A stretch of 64,000 bases of DNA from Rhodopirellula baltica (lineage in GTDB: Bacteria > Planctomycetota > Planctomycetia > Pirellulales > Pirellulaceae). Made by a program: the position numbers and the translations under genes. Shown here piece by piece: positions 8,678 through 18,308 of this stretch; the stretch's first letter is position 1, and each line of letters starts with the position of its first letter. Location of the stretch: assembly GCA_002901265.1 (NCBI GenBank), contig PPHI01000057.1:310001-374000 (forward strand), given 5' to 3'. The notes beneath the pieces were generated by a model. The model was not told the DNA's origin and made no database searches. It saw only the letters and a program-made list of their open reading frames with translations.

Positions 8678-10903
8678 ATGAAACTGACAAACCTTTGCAG
8701 CCGCGTATGCGGTCGCTGGGGCAACGCGATTGCCCTGACCGCCGTTGGACTTGCGGCCAGCATTGCGAATCATGCCAATGCCGACGTTCGCTTGCCTGGC
8801 TTTTACGGCGACCACATGGTGCTGCAACAACAAAAGCCGATCCGTGTCTGGGGCTGGGCTGACACGAAAGAATCCGTATCGGTCTCCTTTGCCGGAAACA
8901 CAGCCGAAACCGTCGCGGATGCCGATGGTAAATGGCACGTCGAATTGCCGGCGATCGATGCCAGTCACGAAGCTCGTTCGCTGACCGTCAAAGGCAACAA
9001 CACGATCGAGTTGACCGATGTGCTGGTCGGCGAAGTTTGGTTGTGTTCGGGCCAATCGAACATGGAATGGGACGTTCGTGGAAGCAGCAATTCGTCGGCG
9101 GAAATCGCTGCCGCGAACGACTCGTTGATCCGCCACATCAAATTCGCACACCGCCCCTCGAACGATCCGATCGACGACGTTGCTGCGCCCTGGGAACTGT
9201 GCTCGCCCAAAACGGTCGGCCGCTTCACCGCTTGCGGATACTTCATGGCGAAGCGTTTGCGAAAAGACATTGATGTGCCGATCGGGCTGATCAATTCGTC
9301 ATGGGGTGGAACACGCGTTGAGCCATGGACACCACCTGTCGGGTTTGAACAGGTTGATGCGTTGCAAGACATTTATCAGGCCGTCGAAACCAAGATGCCT
9401 GGCAGCGATCTTTACAACAAGACCCTCGAATCGCACGTCGAAGCCACTGAAAATTGGGTCGACGAAGCGAAAAAGGATTTGAGCGGCAGCAAACGAGTTT
9501 CGCCAAGCCCGGCGTTTCCAACAGCCCTCCGTCCTTGGGAAAGCCATCAAGATCCGACCATGCTTTACAACGGCATGATCCACGCGATCGTTGGCTTCCC
9601 GATTCGCGGTGCCATCTGGTATCAGGGCGAATCGAACCATGGCGAAGGCATGCTGTACTTCGAAAAGAAGAAAGCATTGATCAATGGTTGGCGTCAACTT
9701 TGGGACCAAGGTGACTTTCCGTTCTACTTCGTACAGATTGCTCCTTACCAATATGGCGACGAAGATCCAACGATCTTGGCGAAGTTTTGGGAGGCACAAG
9801 CCGCGGTTCAGCAACTGCCCAATGTCGGGATGGTTGTGATCAATGACATCGCGACGCTGCAAGACATTCACCCGCCGAACAAGCAAGACGTCGGTGAGCG
9901 TTTGGCGTTGTGGGCACTCAAACATGACTATGGCAAGTCCGATTTGACTGCGGCGAGCCCTTCGATGGAATCGATGAAGGTTGACGGCGATCGCTTGATC
10001 GTGACCTTCAAAGACACCGCTGGCGGTTTGAAAACACGCGACGGCAAAACACCGTCTCACTTCGAAGTTGTTGGTGCCGATTCGTATGGGTTTCAACCGG
10101 CAACGGCCAAGATCGAAGGCAACCAAGTCATTTTGACTTCGGAAAAAGTCAACTCGCCGACGGCGTTTCGTTTTGCCTGGCACAAGCTGGCCGAGCCGAA
10201 CTTGATGGGTGGCAGCGGACTGCCCGTCGGGGCGTTCCGCGGTGGCGAAGTACCGGACTTTGTCAGCACCTTGGCAATCGAACGTGACTACGCGTTGGTG
10301 TTCGATGCAAACCTAAAATCGCTTGGCGGAAAGATCGAATACGACGTCGACAACAGTGGCAACATCGACAGTTTTGACCGTGTTGGCTATTTGGTTGAGT
10401 TGACGACGGGAAGCGGCGAAGAGCAAAAGGTCTTTGTCGCCATGGACGCGTTCACCGACGATGCCAAGAAGCTCGGTATTCCGGTCGCATCGCTGGGCAA
10501 CGGGTTCCAACAGCGTGTGAAGAACCTGGATGTATTTTCCAACCAGCCTTCGATTAAGAGTGGAACGGGTATCGCGGAAGGGAACATCGAGTTTTGGCCA
10601 AACAATTACGGCCAAACCAACTCCTCGCAGGTTCCTGGAGCATCGGGTGCGAGCTTTGACTTCGGCGACCAGCCAGCGCCACCGCACAACGGTTACGGAT
10701 CGATGCAGATCCACAACTTTGCCGCCCGCCAGACGATCTTCGCGATCAACAACTGGAACAACGGCGGCGGTGCCGACTTAGGGATCGGCAACGGCAGCGG
10801 CGAAAACCCCGACTGGACCTTCAGCGGCAACGCGAACACCTATTCCGCCGCCCGCCTCCGCATCTACGTCAAAAAGGTGTCAGGCACCTTTTTGGAAGAA
10901 TAG
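8678..10903 (+). CDS. Sialate O-acetylesterase family protein (SGNH type)
   Basis: 741 residues from ATG 8678; the open frame upstream overlaps the GH5 gene and is not used. A signal peptide covers about residues 1-36. The catalytic serine is Ser127 in [12 protein letters not shown], the WYQGESN block is present, and Asp396/His398 in LQDIHPPNK match the C-terminal DxxH-type block (here DIH). The last ~200 residues form a second beta-rich domain (from [18 protein letters not shown] to the end), which contains a [12 protein letters not shown] calcium-loop-like stretch. It may remove acetyl groups from the glycan cut by the GH5 enzyme. The last codons are supplied by a 23-base palindromic element, giving the odd tail [10 protein letters not shown]. 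Confidence 0.9.
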   Translation: MKLTNLCSRVCGRWGNAIALTAVGLAASIANHANADVRLPGFYGDHMVLQQQKPIRVWGWADTKESVSVSFAGNTAETVADADGKWHVELPAIDASHEARSLTVKGNNTIELTDVLVGEVWLCSGQSNMEWDVRGSSNSSAEIAAANDSLIRHIKFAHRPSNDPIDDVAAPWELCSPKTVGRFTACGYFMAKRLRKDIDVPIGLINSSWGGTRVEPWTPPVGFEQVDALQDIYQAVETKMPGSDLYNKTLESHVEATENWVDEAKKDLSGSKRVSPSPAFPTALRPWESHQDPTMLYNGMIHAIVGFPIRGAIWYQGESNHGEGMLYFEKKKALINGWRQLWDQGDFPFYFVQIAPYQYGDEDPTILAKFWEAQAAVQQLPNVGMVVINDIATLQDIHPPNKQDVGERLALWALKHDYGKSDLTAASPSMESMKVDGDRLIVTFKDTAGGLKTRDGKTPSHFEVVGADSYGFQPATAKIEGNQVILTSEKVNSPTAFRFAWHKLAEPNLMGGSGLPVGAFRGGEVPDFVSTLAIERDYALVFDANLKSLGGKIEYDVDNSGNIDSFDRVGYLVELTTGSGEEQKVFVAMDAFTDDAKKLGIPVASLGNGFQQRVKNLDVFSNQPSIKSGTGIAEGNIEFWPNNYGQTNSSQVPGASGASFDFGDQPAPPHNGYGSMQIHNFAARQTIFAINNWNNGGGADLGIGNGSGENPDWTFSGNANTYSAARLRIYVKKVSGTFLEE
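10871..10893. repeat. Palindromic REP-like element forming the esterase C-terminus
   Basis: The arms AAAAAGGTG and CACCTTTTT are perfectly complementary around a 5-base centre, TCAGG. The element lies inside the last codons of the sialate esterase and encodes KKVSGTFL. On either strand it could fold as a terminator with a T run. From memory, elements of this kind are dispersed in planctomycete genomes; only one copy was seen in this window. Confidence 0.55.
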
Positions 10904-10928
10904 GAAAAATAGCATTCTCCCCACGTTT

Positions 10929-10958
10929 GCGGCTCGGTGGCCACAAGTTGCCAGCCGC
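10929..10958 (+). terminator. Possible hairpin downstream of the esterase operon
   Basis: GCGGCT at 10929 pairs with AGCCGC ending at 10958, with an inner G-T-rich stem and a short loop. There is no T run, so termination is uncertain. The rest of the 246-base gap up to 11150 shows nothing else. Confidence 0.3.
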
Positions 10959-11149
10959 GTAGAGTCTTGAGGCAAAAAACGTGACCGATGATTCCCTCGA
11001 GATCGATGGATTGATCGGCGCGAAACGTTGAAGTTTTCCGTCATTTTTTAGCACTGCGAATTCAATTTTGTGGCGTTCGTAATGACGATCACTTATATCT
11101 ATCTTGGTCCTCTGCGGCGTGTTGTTGCGGGGGTTTCCTAAACGCGTTA

Positions 11150-11536
11150 ATGAGACACGAAATGGTGCGAAAAAGTATCTCGTTGGCCCTGATGGGTGCG
11201 TTTGCCGTCATCACCGTTTGCTCGCCAGTTTTGGCTGCGGACGAAGACGACAAGCCGAAGTACACCATCAAAGAGGTCATGAAAGAAGCATTCAAAGGCC
11301 CACTGGTCAAGAAAGTGGCGTCGGGCGATGCGTCTGAAGAAGAGATTTCAAAATTACATGAAATGCTGGTCGCTTTGGCGAAATGCGAGCCCAAGAAAGG
11401 CGAAGCAGAGAGCTGGAAAAAGCTGACTGGTGATCTGGTGAAAGCCGTCGAAGCCGTCAAAGAAGGCAAAGACGACGCGACCGCAATGCTAAAGAAGGCG
11501 AGCAACTGCAAAGCTTGTCACAGCAAGCACAAGTAA
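11150..11536 (+). CDS. Small secreted CXXCH protein (class II cytochrome c-like)
   Basis: 128 residues with a signal peptide ending near VLAAD (about residue 29). The mature part is strongly helical and Lys/Glu-rich, and ends with a single heme-binding motif CKACH at residues 120-124. A heme motif at the far C-terminus of a four-helix-sized protein is the pattern of class II cytochromes c. Another ATG lies four codons downstream. The gene stands alone and is followed by a strong terminator. Likely a periplasmic electron carrier or heme protein; partner unknown. Confidence 0.82.
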   Translation: MRHEMVRKSISLALMGAFAVITVCSPVLAADEDDKPKYTIKEVMKEAFKGPLVKKVASGDASEEEISKLHEMLVALAKCEPKKGEAESWKKLTGDLVKAVEAVKEGKDDATAMLKKASNCKACHSKHK

Positions 11537-11568
11537 CAAGCATCGAGATTGATCTTGATCGTATCCGA

Positions 11569-11602
11569 CGCTCGTGTGAGGCAATCACACGGGCGTTTTT
11601 TG
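11569..11602 (+). terminator. Rho-independent terminator
   Basis: CGCTCGTGTGA pairs with TCACACGGGCG (one G-T pair) around the loop GGCAA-like turn and is followed by a run of six T. It closes the transcript of the CXXCH protein. Confidence 0.88.
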
Positions 11603-11643
11603 TTGATTTCATTGCTCTCTCCCTCTGACATCCTCGTCAACGA

Positions 11644-12222
11644 ATGATGCAACTTCGCAATCGGTTTCTGTTGCTACGTCATGGGCAAAGCCAAGCGAAT
11701 GTCGAAGGTCAGGTGGCAAGTTCGCTCGCGATTGCGAGGCACGCTTTTGGCCTCACCGCAACAGGTCAACAAGAAATTGAAGCCACGTTTCATCAGCACA
11801 AAGATGAGCTTAGTAAGGTCACTGCGATCTTCTGCTCGCCGTTTTTGAGGACCATGCAGAGTGCAAAGATTATCGGGAACGCGTTGGGGATCGATCCGGT
11901 GGAAACGACGCAACTGCGTGAAAGGTACTTCGGCGATTTCGATGGGACTTCGTCGACGAACTACGAAGTCGTCTGGCAGCAAGACAAACTGGATCCATCT
12001 CATTGCCAATGGGATGTTGAAAGCGTTCTCGTGGTGGCCGAGCGGATGTGGGACTGTGTTGAATCAATCGATCAAACCAGCCAAGACCTGACCTACCTTC
12101 TGGTTTCGCATGGCGATCCGATACAGATTCTGCTGACTCGATTCAAAGACAAGCCTTTGACCGCTCACCGATCAATCAAACACGTCGAAACCGCGCAATT
12201 AATTTGCTTGAACGAGTATTAG
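11644..12222 (+). CDS. Histidine phosphatase superfamily protein
   Basis: 192 residues. The phosphoacceptor block LLLRHGQSQAN is at residues 9-19, SPFLRTMQSAKII supplies the second arginine, the acid lies in LRERYFGDFDG, and SHGDP near residue 157 supplies the second catalytic histidine. This matches the cobC/phosphoglycerate-mutase-like branch. Substrate cannot be read from sequence. The stop codon overlaps the end of the convergent acyl-AMP ligase gene by four bases. Confidence 0.9.
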   Translation: MMQLRNRFLLLRHGQSQANVEGQVASSLAIARHAFGLTATGQQEIEATFHQHKDELSKVTAIFCSPFLRTMQSAKIIGNALGIDPVETTQLRERYFGDFDGTSSTNYEVVWQQDKLDPSHCQWDVESVLVVAERMWDCVESIDQTSQDLTYLLVSHGDPIQILLTRFKDKPLTAHRSIKHVETAQLICLNEY

Positions 12223-14492
12223 ATCGCCCGGGTATCGACGTAACGCTGCGCGATAAAGCGACTGAGCGACTCGACAGAAGGATTGTCGGTCGCGACTTCG
12301 GGTGTCAGCATCACCCCGGTCCAATCTTCGGTTTCGCCGCTGAGTTCGACAGCTGACAAGCTGTCGAGCCCGAATTCGCTTAGCGGGCGGTCGCGGTAGA
12401 ACTCCTCCGGGTTGATCCCCGCCCGGGAGATCAACCACTGTGCCATCCAGTCCTCGATCTCCTGTTGCAGCTTCGGTTGGTCACCTGGCATCGGGCGTTT
12501 CGGCAAGTCAGGAAATTGGAGCGGCGATTGTTCGCTGAACGCAGATCGGTTGTACTGGTAGCGAGCTTTCAAGTCGCCCGCCAAAAAGGATTCACGACAA
12601 TCGACACGACGCGTTTTTCCGCTGGTAGTGACAGCGATCGTTGCCGGCCGTGTCAGCCAGATGTGTTGCGGATCGACATCGTGGACATCAATCACGGCGT
12701 GCCTGATCTGACGAACAATTTCACCTAGCAATCGTTCATCGTCGAGCGTCCTCGGCACCTCTGCGATGATCGCCAAAGCTTCGCCCCGGTTTCCACTGAC
12801 GGCAAAAGCTGCAGACCGGCAGAGTGCTAGATCCGACCCAACCAACTCCGGTGCGTCGACAACACATGATTCCACCGTCTGACGCACGGTGGCTTCGATG
12901 TCTTGCGGGTACAAGTTGCGCCCCCGAAGGATGATCATTTCTTTCAGACGACCAGTGACGTACAACTGATTTTGATAGACAAATCCCAAGTCACCGGAAC
13001 GACAGAACCCCGTTTCACCCGACGCGAGGGCGACGTTAAACCTCTGTTCCGATCGCTTGTCGGCTACATCATCTGAGTCAAATGTCTCGGGAGCAGTCTC
13101 ACCGGTGAGTTCCGACCAATAACCATCTGAAACGCCTCCGCCGCGCACCCAAATTTCGCCGATGCTTCCGTCCGGCAGCCCTTCACCATTCGTCGGATCA
13201 ACGATCTTAATGTCAGTCTGCCAAACTTCGCGGCCGCATCCTACCAGTTGTACCAGTTCACGACGGCTGAGCTTTGTCTTTCCATTCGGATCCACGGGCG
13301 AGACAACATTCTTTTGAAAGTCGTCACGTCGCAAGGTAAGCACGGACGGCGGCTCAGCAACTCGGCCTCCCGCAACCAGCAGCGTTGCTTCGGCGAGTCC
13401 ATAACAGGGATAGAACGCTGAAGGTTGAAAGCCATTTGATGCAAATCGTTGCGCGAACTCCTCCAGTGTTTTTGCCTGAACTGGCTCCGCACCACAAAAT
13501 GCGAGTCGCAATTGACTGAGTTCAAGGTCAGCGGTTTGCTTGCCGGGAATTCGATCAACACAGAGTTGATAGGCGAAGTTTGGCGCGCCTGAGATCGAAG
13601 CGTGATAAGTGCTGATCGTTTGCAGCCATCGAATGGGGCGAGTCAGAAAAGCCCGCGGACTCATCAAGACCGTGTGTCCGCCGATGTAAAGCGGCGCCAA
13701 GATTCCACCGATTAATCCCATGTCGTGATAAAACGGTAACCAGAACACGCCGACATCGACTGCTTCGTCCGGCAGTTCCAAATCACTGACTCGTTCGTCT
13801 GGCATGAAGTCGAGTTCGAATGCTTGGCGAATTGATTCAAGATTCGACATTAGGTTCCGATGTCGGAGCACCACACCGCGAGCCGCTGTCGTGCTGCCGC
13901 TGGTGTACTGCAACAGCGCGCCCGCATCCGGGTTGGTAGCGTTGGCGTCAACGACGGTTTCCCAGTCGATCGGCTGACCGCCCTCTGTGACTTTGCCTGA
14001 GTCGGTTACCACAATCGGAATGTTCTGCAAGCTTTCGGAGAGCTTGTCCTGGGCGAGCGTTTCCAGTGTCGCTCGATCGGTTAGTAAGGCAGCGGGGTGA
14101 CAGTCTTGCGCGGACGCGTTCAGCCTTGGTATTTCGCGATGGGGGCGTGGAAACGAGGCCGGCACAGGAATCGCGCCAGCCATTTGTGTCCCGATCAACG
14201 CGATCAATGACTCCACGCCAGGCGGATAGAGCAAAGCGACTCGAGGTTGTGCTGCAAAATTGAATGTCCCATCGTTCGCCTGGCGATCCAGATTGGAATC
14301 GGCTTCGATCAATTCAAGATGCTTGAGTTGGGCGGCGACAGCAAGCGATCGATCGTAGAGCTCAGCGTACGTCAGTCGAACCGGTGCCTGCTCACCGGCG
14401 AACGACTCGTCGGTCAAAAATGTCAACGCAATTCGATCACCATGGGCTTCCGCTCGACGGCGAAGACATTCGGGCAAAGAGGTTGTAGCCAT
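12219..14492 (-). CDS. Fatty acyl-AMP ligase fused to an acyl carrier protein domain
   Basis: 757 residues from ATG 14492 (MATTSLPECLRRRAEAHGD); the same frame has a GTG at 14585 giving 31 more residues. Adenylation core motifs are LLQYTSGSTTAARGVVLRH, FCGAEPVQAKTLEEF and YPCYGLAEATLLV, then SGDLGF...GRLKEMIILRGRNLYPQDIE. These match the FAAL branch, which makes acyl-adenylates for direct transfer to a carrier. A carrier domain follows at the C-terminus with the phosphopantetheine serine in EFGLDSLSAVEL. No polyketide or peptide synthase is nearby, so the acceptor pathway is unknown. It is downstream of the response-regulator gene on the same strand. Confidence 0.92.
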   Translation of the reverse strand: MATTSLPECLRRRAEAHGDRIALTFLTDESFAGEQAPVRLTYAELYDRSLAVAAQLKHLELIEADSNLDRQANDGTFNFAAQPRVALLYPPGVESLIALIGTQMAGAIPVPASFPRPHREIPRLNASAQDCHPAALLTDRATLETLAQDKLSESLQNIPIVVTDSGKVTEGGQPIDWETVVDANATNPDAGALLQYTSGSTTAARGVVLRHRNLMSNLESIRQAFELDFMPDERVSDLELPDEAVDVGVFWLPFYHDMGLIGGILAPLYIGGHTVLMSPRAFLTRPIRWLQTISTYHASISGAPNFAYQLCVDRIPGKQTADLELSQLRLAFCGAEPVQAKTLEEFAQRFASNGFQPSAFYPCYGLAEATLLVAGGRVAEPPSVLTLRRDDFQKNVVSPVDPNGKTKLSRRELVQLVGCGREVWQTDIKIVDPTNGEGLPDGSIGEIWVRGGGVSDGYWSELTGETAPETFDSDDVADKRSEQRFNVALASGETGFCRSGDLGFVYQNQLYVTGRLKEMIILRGRNLYPQDIEATVRQTVESCVVDAPELVGSDLALCRSAAFAVSGNRGEALAIIAEVPRTLDDERLLGEIVRQIRHAVIDVHDVDPQHIWLTRPATIAVTTSGKTRRVDCRESFLAGDLKARYQYNRSAFSEQSPLQFPDLPKRPMPGDQPKLQQEIEDWMAQWLISRAGINPEEFYRDRPLSEFGLDSLSAVELSGETEDWTGVMLTPEVATDNPSVESLSRFIAQRYVDTRAI

Positions 14493-14692
14493 AACGCGAA
14501 GAAGTCCGCTGCAAAGTTCATCTGGTTGATAGGTCGCCTGCAAAAGTAAGCTGTCTTGATCGGCAAATCGACGAAGACCGCTCACTGATTGGACGAAGCG
14601 ACAATAGCAATCGTTATTCTTTCCGAGTCGCTTCGGGGCGGCAATTGGTTCAGGCTACGAATCTGTGCCGTAACGCACAATCGGAGGCCCGG

Positions 14693-15577
14693 CTAGAAAT
14701 ACTTGGTTAGTCGCAAGTCGTGTGACATCGGATCGATAAAGACTTCGTCCATCACGCTGGTCAGCAACAACATGCCGCGCCCTCGCTCGTCTGAAAAACT
14801 TTGCGGTGTCCCTGGCATCGGGGCTTGGCGAATCGATGGCCCGTCCCCGTCAAAGGCGATGGAAAGCTTGATTTCGGACGTGTTGACCGATAAACGCATC
14901 GAGACACAAGGGTCACATCCGTTTTTTTCTGCTGGGGAGTCATGCGTTGATACATAGTTCATCGCATCGGCGATCGAATACGGCGTCTCGCAAAGAGGTT
15001 TCCCTAAATTGCCGTGCACGATGCAGTGCAGCAGCGTGTAGTGTACTGCTTCGGCAATGCGTAGACGGTCGATGGTGTGCAAGACATTCATGGCGGCCAT
15101 CATACGAATCAGCAATGCGGTGCAGGGGACCAGCCGATCAATCGAACTATCGAGCACGAACTGGAATGACTGAGGCACCAGAGCCGCTTTTAAGTACAAC
15201 GATTCCTCATTGGCCTGTGCAAGTTGGCAAATTCGGTACACGGTATCAGGCAGCAAGACACCGACGTGATCCTTGGAGATGTAATTGCACGCCCCAACGC
15301 CCAAGGCTTCCGCGGCCAATCCCTCGGTCCCGAATGCGGTTACCAGGACAGATGGCAACATCGGCGATTCGGATCGCATTTTCCGGATCAGCTCGACGCC
15401 ATTCATCTCCGGCATCTGCATGTCGGTTAAAACCAGATCGGGTGCATTCTGCGCGATGCGCTGCATTGCTTCGAGCCCGTTGCTGGCGGTTTCGACTTCG
15501 ATTTCGCGAGCGCGCAAGATCGACGTAATCAACGTCATCTGCGTTGGGCTATCGTCGACAACCAAGACTCGGCACAT
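14693..15577 (-). CDS. Response regulator fused to a histidine-kinase-type ATPase domain
   Basis: 294 residues from the ATG at 15577 (MCRVLVVDDSPTQ); another ATG in frame at 15610 adds eleven residues. The N-terminal receiver has the acidic pair VVDDS, the phosphoacceptor aspartate in LVLTDMQMPEMNG, a conserved Thr in LVTAFGT and Lys in YISKDH. The C-terminal ~140 residues look like a RsbW-type HATPase: an N-box in AEAVHYTLLHCIVHGN, FDGDGPS as the G1 box and GRGMLLLTSVMDEV as the G2 box. This suggests a phosphorylation-controlled serine kinase or anti-sigma switch. No sigma factor or antagonist gene is adjacent. Confidence 0.87.
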   Translation of the reverse strand: MCRVLVVDDSPTQMTLITSILRAREIEVETASNGLEAMQRIAQNAPDLVLTDMQMPEMNGVELIRKMRSESPMLPSVLVTAFGTEGLAAEALGVGACNYISKDHVGVLLPDTVYRICQLAQANEESLYLKAALVPQSFQFVLDSSIDRLVPCTALLIRMMAAMNVLHTIDRLRIAEAVHYTLLHCIVHGNLGKPLCETPYSIADAMNYVSTHDSPAEKNGCDPCVSMRLSVNTSEIKLSIAFDGDGPSIRQAPMPGTPQSFSDERGRGMLLLTSVMDEVFIDPMSHDLRLTKYF

Positions 15578-15711
15578 GGGGGCTTTTACTCCAGCGATCG
15601 GATGCTTCAATCATAGCGTGAACCGGCACAGCAATGGGCAGATCTGTCCGGTACGGCGATGATCCGCCTAGGAACTGCCAACCGAAATCCTCTTCATCCG
15701 TCTATCTCCCA

Positions 15712-16350
15712 ATGCTTTGCCCGATCGAACTACCTGCCGATATCAACCTGTTGCCGATTGCCCCTTCGATTGCCGAACGGCTCACTTGGATGCGGACGAG
15801 GATTGAGCGATTCCAAGACTGTTGGAACCAACACCACGCGGCACAATTTGTTGCGGCAGATTATGAACTTGTCTATCAAACGTTGACTTGGATTCTGGAT
15901 CATGAATCGCTGACAAGCCGACGTTTTCTGGAATGGGGTTGTGGTTTTGCCAGTGTGGCGTGCATGGCTTCGACGCTTAAGCTGGCCGCGTTTGGGATCG
16001 AATCCCATCCGGATCTCATCCGGCAGGCTGAACAAACCGTCAAGCAGTGGCCTGCCGACGTCGAACTTTTCCACGGCAACTTCCTTCCCAACGGCGCGGA
16101 GAAACTTACCTACGACCCCACGTTGCCATCGTTGGGCCACGATGGACCTTCACCGTACGACGAGTGGGGCATGGACTTGGAAGATTTTGGGATCGTCTAT
16201 TCATATCCCTGGCCAGGTGAAGACGAGTTCCACGAAGACGTGTTTGACCGCTTTGCCGGACCGGACGCGATTCTGGTGATGTTCATCGGACCGAATGAAA
16301 TGCGGGCTTGGCGCAAGAAATCAGACGGAGATAAACCGCGTCGCTGTTAG
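15712..16350 (+). CDS. Class I SAM-dependent methyltransferase-like protein
   Basis: 212 residues from ATG 15712; the frame opens earlier at 15634 but that part has no domain. Residues around FLEWGCGFASVACMAS form the SAM-binding glycine loop, followed by FGIESHPDLIRQAEQ with the acidic residue for the ribose. The C-terminal part holds PWPGEDEFHEDVFDRFAGPDAILV. Substrate unknown. It is convergent with ispF, 23 bases away. Confidence 0.8.
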   Translation: MLCPIELPADINLLPIAPSIAERLTWMRTRIERFQDCWNQHHAAQFVAADYELVYQTLTWILDHESLTSRRFLEWGCGFASVACMASTLKLAAFGIESHPDLIRQAEQTVKQWPADVELFHGNFLPNGAEKLTYDPTLPSLGHDGPSPYDEWGMDLEDFGIVYSYPWPGEDEFHEDVFDRFAGPDAILVMFIGPNEMRAWRKKSDGDKPRRC

Positions 16351-16373
16351 ACGAGGCCGAACCGGCGGTATGG

Positions 16374-16877
16374 TCAATTCCCGGCTAGCAAGACGACCAC
16401 ACGCGTGGCGATCGATTGGCCGGTCCCGATTTCACCGACTCCTTCACCCGTTTTGGCTTTAATGCTGACACGGCCGATATCGATTCCGAGCATTTCTGCG
16501 ATGGCGTATCGCATGGAATCGATATGCGGTGCCATCTTGGGCCGTTCCGCCAGAATCACACAATCCAAATTGACGATTCCATACCCCTGCGTGTTCACTC
16601 GAGCGTTGGCTTCGTTCACAAAATCGCGGCTATCGCGGTCTTTGTTTTCGGCTGCGGTATCGGGGAATAGACGGCCGATATCGCCATCGGCAATCGCCCC
16701 AAGCAGCGCATCGGTCAGCGAGTGCAGCAACACGTCAGCATCGCTATGTCCAACTGCGTGGACGTCGGCGGGAATCTCGATCCCGCCGATCAGCAATGGC
16801 CCTCCGGAAGCGAGACGGTGCGAATCGTACCCCAAGCCGATCCGAATGTTGGGCAAGCTGACTTCCTGAGGATTCAT
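16374..16877 (-). CDS. ispF: 2-C-methyl-D-erythritol 2,4-cyclodiphosphate synthase
   Basis: 167 residues from ATG 16877 (MNPQEVSLPNIRIGLGYDS); the frame has a further start at 16922 that adds 15 unlikely residues. The metal ligands Asp and His in GYDSHRL and His in VGHSDADVLLH are intact, as are the family blocks DGDIGRLFPD and IKAKTGEGVGEIG. The enzyme makes the cyclic diphosphate in the MEP route to isoprenoids, in the cytoplasm. No other MEP gene is adjacent. Confidence 0.96.
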   Translation of the reverse strand: MNPQEVSLPNIRIGLGYDSHRLASGGPLLIGGIEIPADVHAVGHSDADVLLHSLTDALLGAIADGDIGRLFPDTAAENKDRDSRDFVNEANARVNTQGYGIVNLDCVILAERPKMAPHIDSMRYAIAEMLGIDIGRVSIKAKTGEGVGEIGTGQSIATRVVVLLAGN

Positions 16878-17010
16878 CGGCTGAATAGACCACCGCGGGC
16901 CGGAAAGAGAACGACGCCACAAATTTCCGTCTTCAGCGTGGTCGTCAAAAATTGCCTTGGCCCACTACAATACCGTTTCCCGTCGCCGATCCCAATGGGC
17001 TGGACCGTTC

Positions 17011-18018
17011 ATGCCAATCATCGAAGCTCACAATCTGACAAAGTCGTATCGCGTCTACCGCAAAGGCGAAGGCCTGCGCGAGAGTATTCGCGGACTTTTT
17101 CATCGCGAATACGAAGAAGTCCACGCGGTTCGCGGCATTGACTTGGAAGTTGAAGCCGGAGAATTCGTCGCGTTTCTTGGACCCAACGGTGCGGGCAAAA
17201 CGACCACGCTGAAATTGCTCAGCGGCGTGATTGACCCGACCGGTGGAACGGCTTCGGTAATGGGATACGTTCCTTGGCAACGCCAGAATGCCTACCGCCG
17301 ACGTTTTGCTTTGGTGATGGGACAGAAGAACCAGCTGTGGTGGGATCTTCCGGCACAAGAATCGTTCCGTTTGCAGCAGCAGATCTATGGTGTGCCGGTC
17401 GAGCAATTCAACTCGACGTTGGCCGAACTAACCGATTTGCTGGAGGTTGGACCACTACTAAAGCAACCAGTTCGCGAGCTATCGCTCGGCGAGCGAATGA
17501 AGATGGAGCTCATGGCTGCGTTGCTGCACAGCCCCGAAGTGCTTTTTCTTGACGAGCCGACAATCGGCTTGGATGTCATTGCCCAACACAACATTCAGCA
17601 GTTTTTGCGTTATTACCAAGAGAAACGCAAGATCACGATTTTGTTGACCAGCCACTACATGAAAGACGTCGCCGCACTTTGCAAGCGTGTTGTCGTCATC
17701 GCACGTGGCTTGATCCAGTACGACGGGTCTCTGTCAGGAATTATCGACAAATTTTCAGGCTACAAAATCATCACCGTTCAATTCCCAGAAGTTCACCAAG
17801 TGGACGCGACCGTGTTCGGTGAAGTGCTGTCGGAAACGTGGCCCAAAGTGCGGCTCCGCGTCGAACGAGCGGATGTCCCCCGCACGCTTTCTCGATTGCT
17901 TTCCGAACACCCAATCGAAGACGTCGCCGTTGAAGACCCGCCACTTGAAGACGTCATTGCCGAGCTGTTTCGGGAGTCCACAAGTCGCTCGGAAGCTGAA
18001 CCGGTCGCCGCCCGATAG
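17011..18018 (+). CDS. ABC transporter ATP-binding protein (ABC-2 type)
   Basis: 335 residues from ATG 17011. Walker A is LGPNGAGKTTTLKLL, the Q-loop segment is MGQKNQLWWDLP, the signature is LSLGERMKME and Walker B is VLFLDEPTIGLD, followed by the H-loop TSHYM. The extended C-terminus (after GSLSGIIDKFSGYK) is like that of multidrug/polysaccharide-export ATPases. No membrane permease gene follows; the next gene encodes a PilZ protein 290 bases away. Its partner must be elsewhere. Confidence 0.93.
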   Translation: MPIIEAHNLTKSYRVYRKGEGLRESIRGLFHREYEEVHAVRGIDLEVEAGEFVAFLGPNGAGKTTTLKLLSGVIDPTGGTASVMGYVPWQRQNAYRRRFALVMGQKNQLWWDLPAQESFRLQQQIYGVPVEQFNSTLAELTDLLEVGPLLKQPVRELSLGERMKMELMAALLHSPEVLFLDEPTIGLDVIAQHNIQQFLRYYQEKRKITILLTSHYMKDVAALCKRVVVIARGLIQYDGSLSGIIDKFSGYKIITVQFPEVHQVDATVFGEVLSETWPKVRLRVERADVPRTLSRLLSEHPIEDVAVEDPPLEDVIAELFRESTSRSEAEPVAAR

Positions 18019-18308
18019 CAGCCTGAGCGTGGCCGTAAATCACAAAAACTGATTCGAAGAAGAGGATTTGCTTCCCCCTGGTTTCACAGATCAAGATAAT
18101 TGGGATGACCGGAAAGTGCTGTATAAAGCGGTTTTCTCATTCTGTGAACACGATTTGACGCGAGGAATCGACATTCATGCCGATCACCAACATTGGAACG
18201 CTGACGTTGTGCAAGGATGACAATGCCCGTCGATGACGCCGGCTGGGATGGGCGTTATAAAGCAACTCCACCAACGCAGAATAAGAGGCACAGGCAAAGG
18301 ACAGGCTG
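18019..18308 (+). other. Intergenic region before the PilZ gene
   Basis: 290 bases without a supported gene. It contains a weak hairpin, AATGCCC/GGGCGTT, near 18220-18256 and a purine-rich AGGACAGG ribosome site just before 18309. A 19-codon ORF is present but has no support. Confidence 0.35.

Noticed and set aside
18220-18256. Small ORF and weak hairpin before the PilZ gene
   Set aside because: The 19-codon ORF has no ribosome site or conserved feature and the stem is short, so it is only mentioned in the gap entry.
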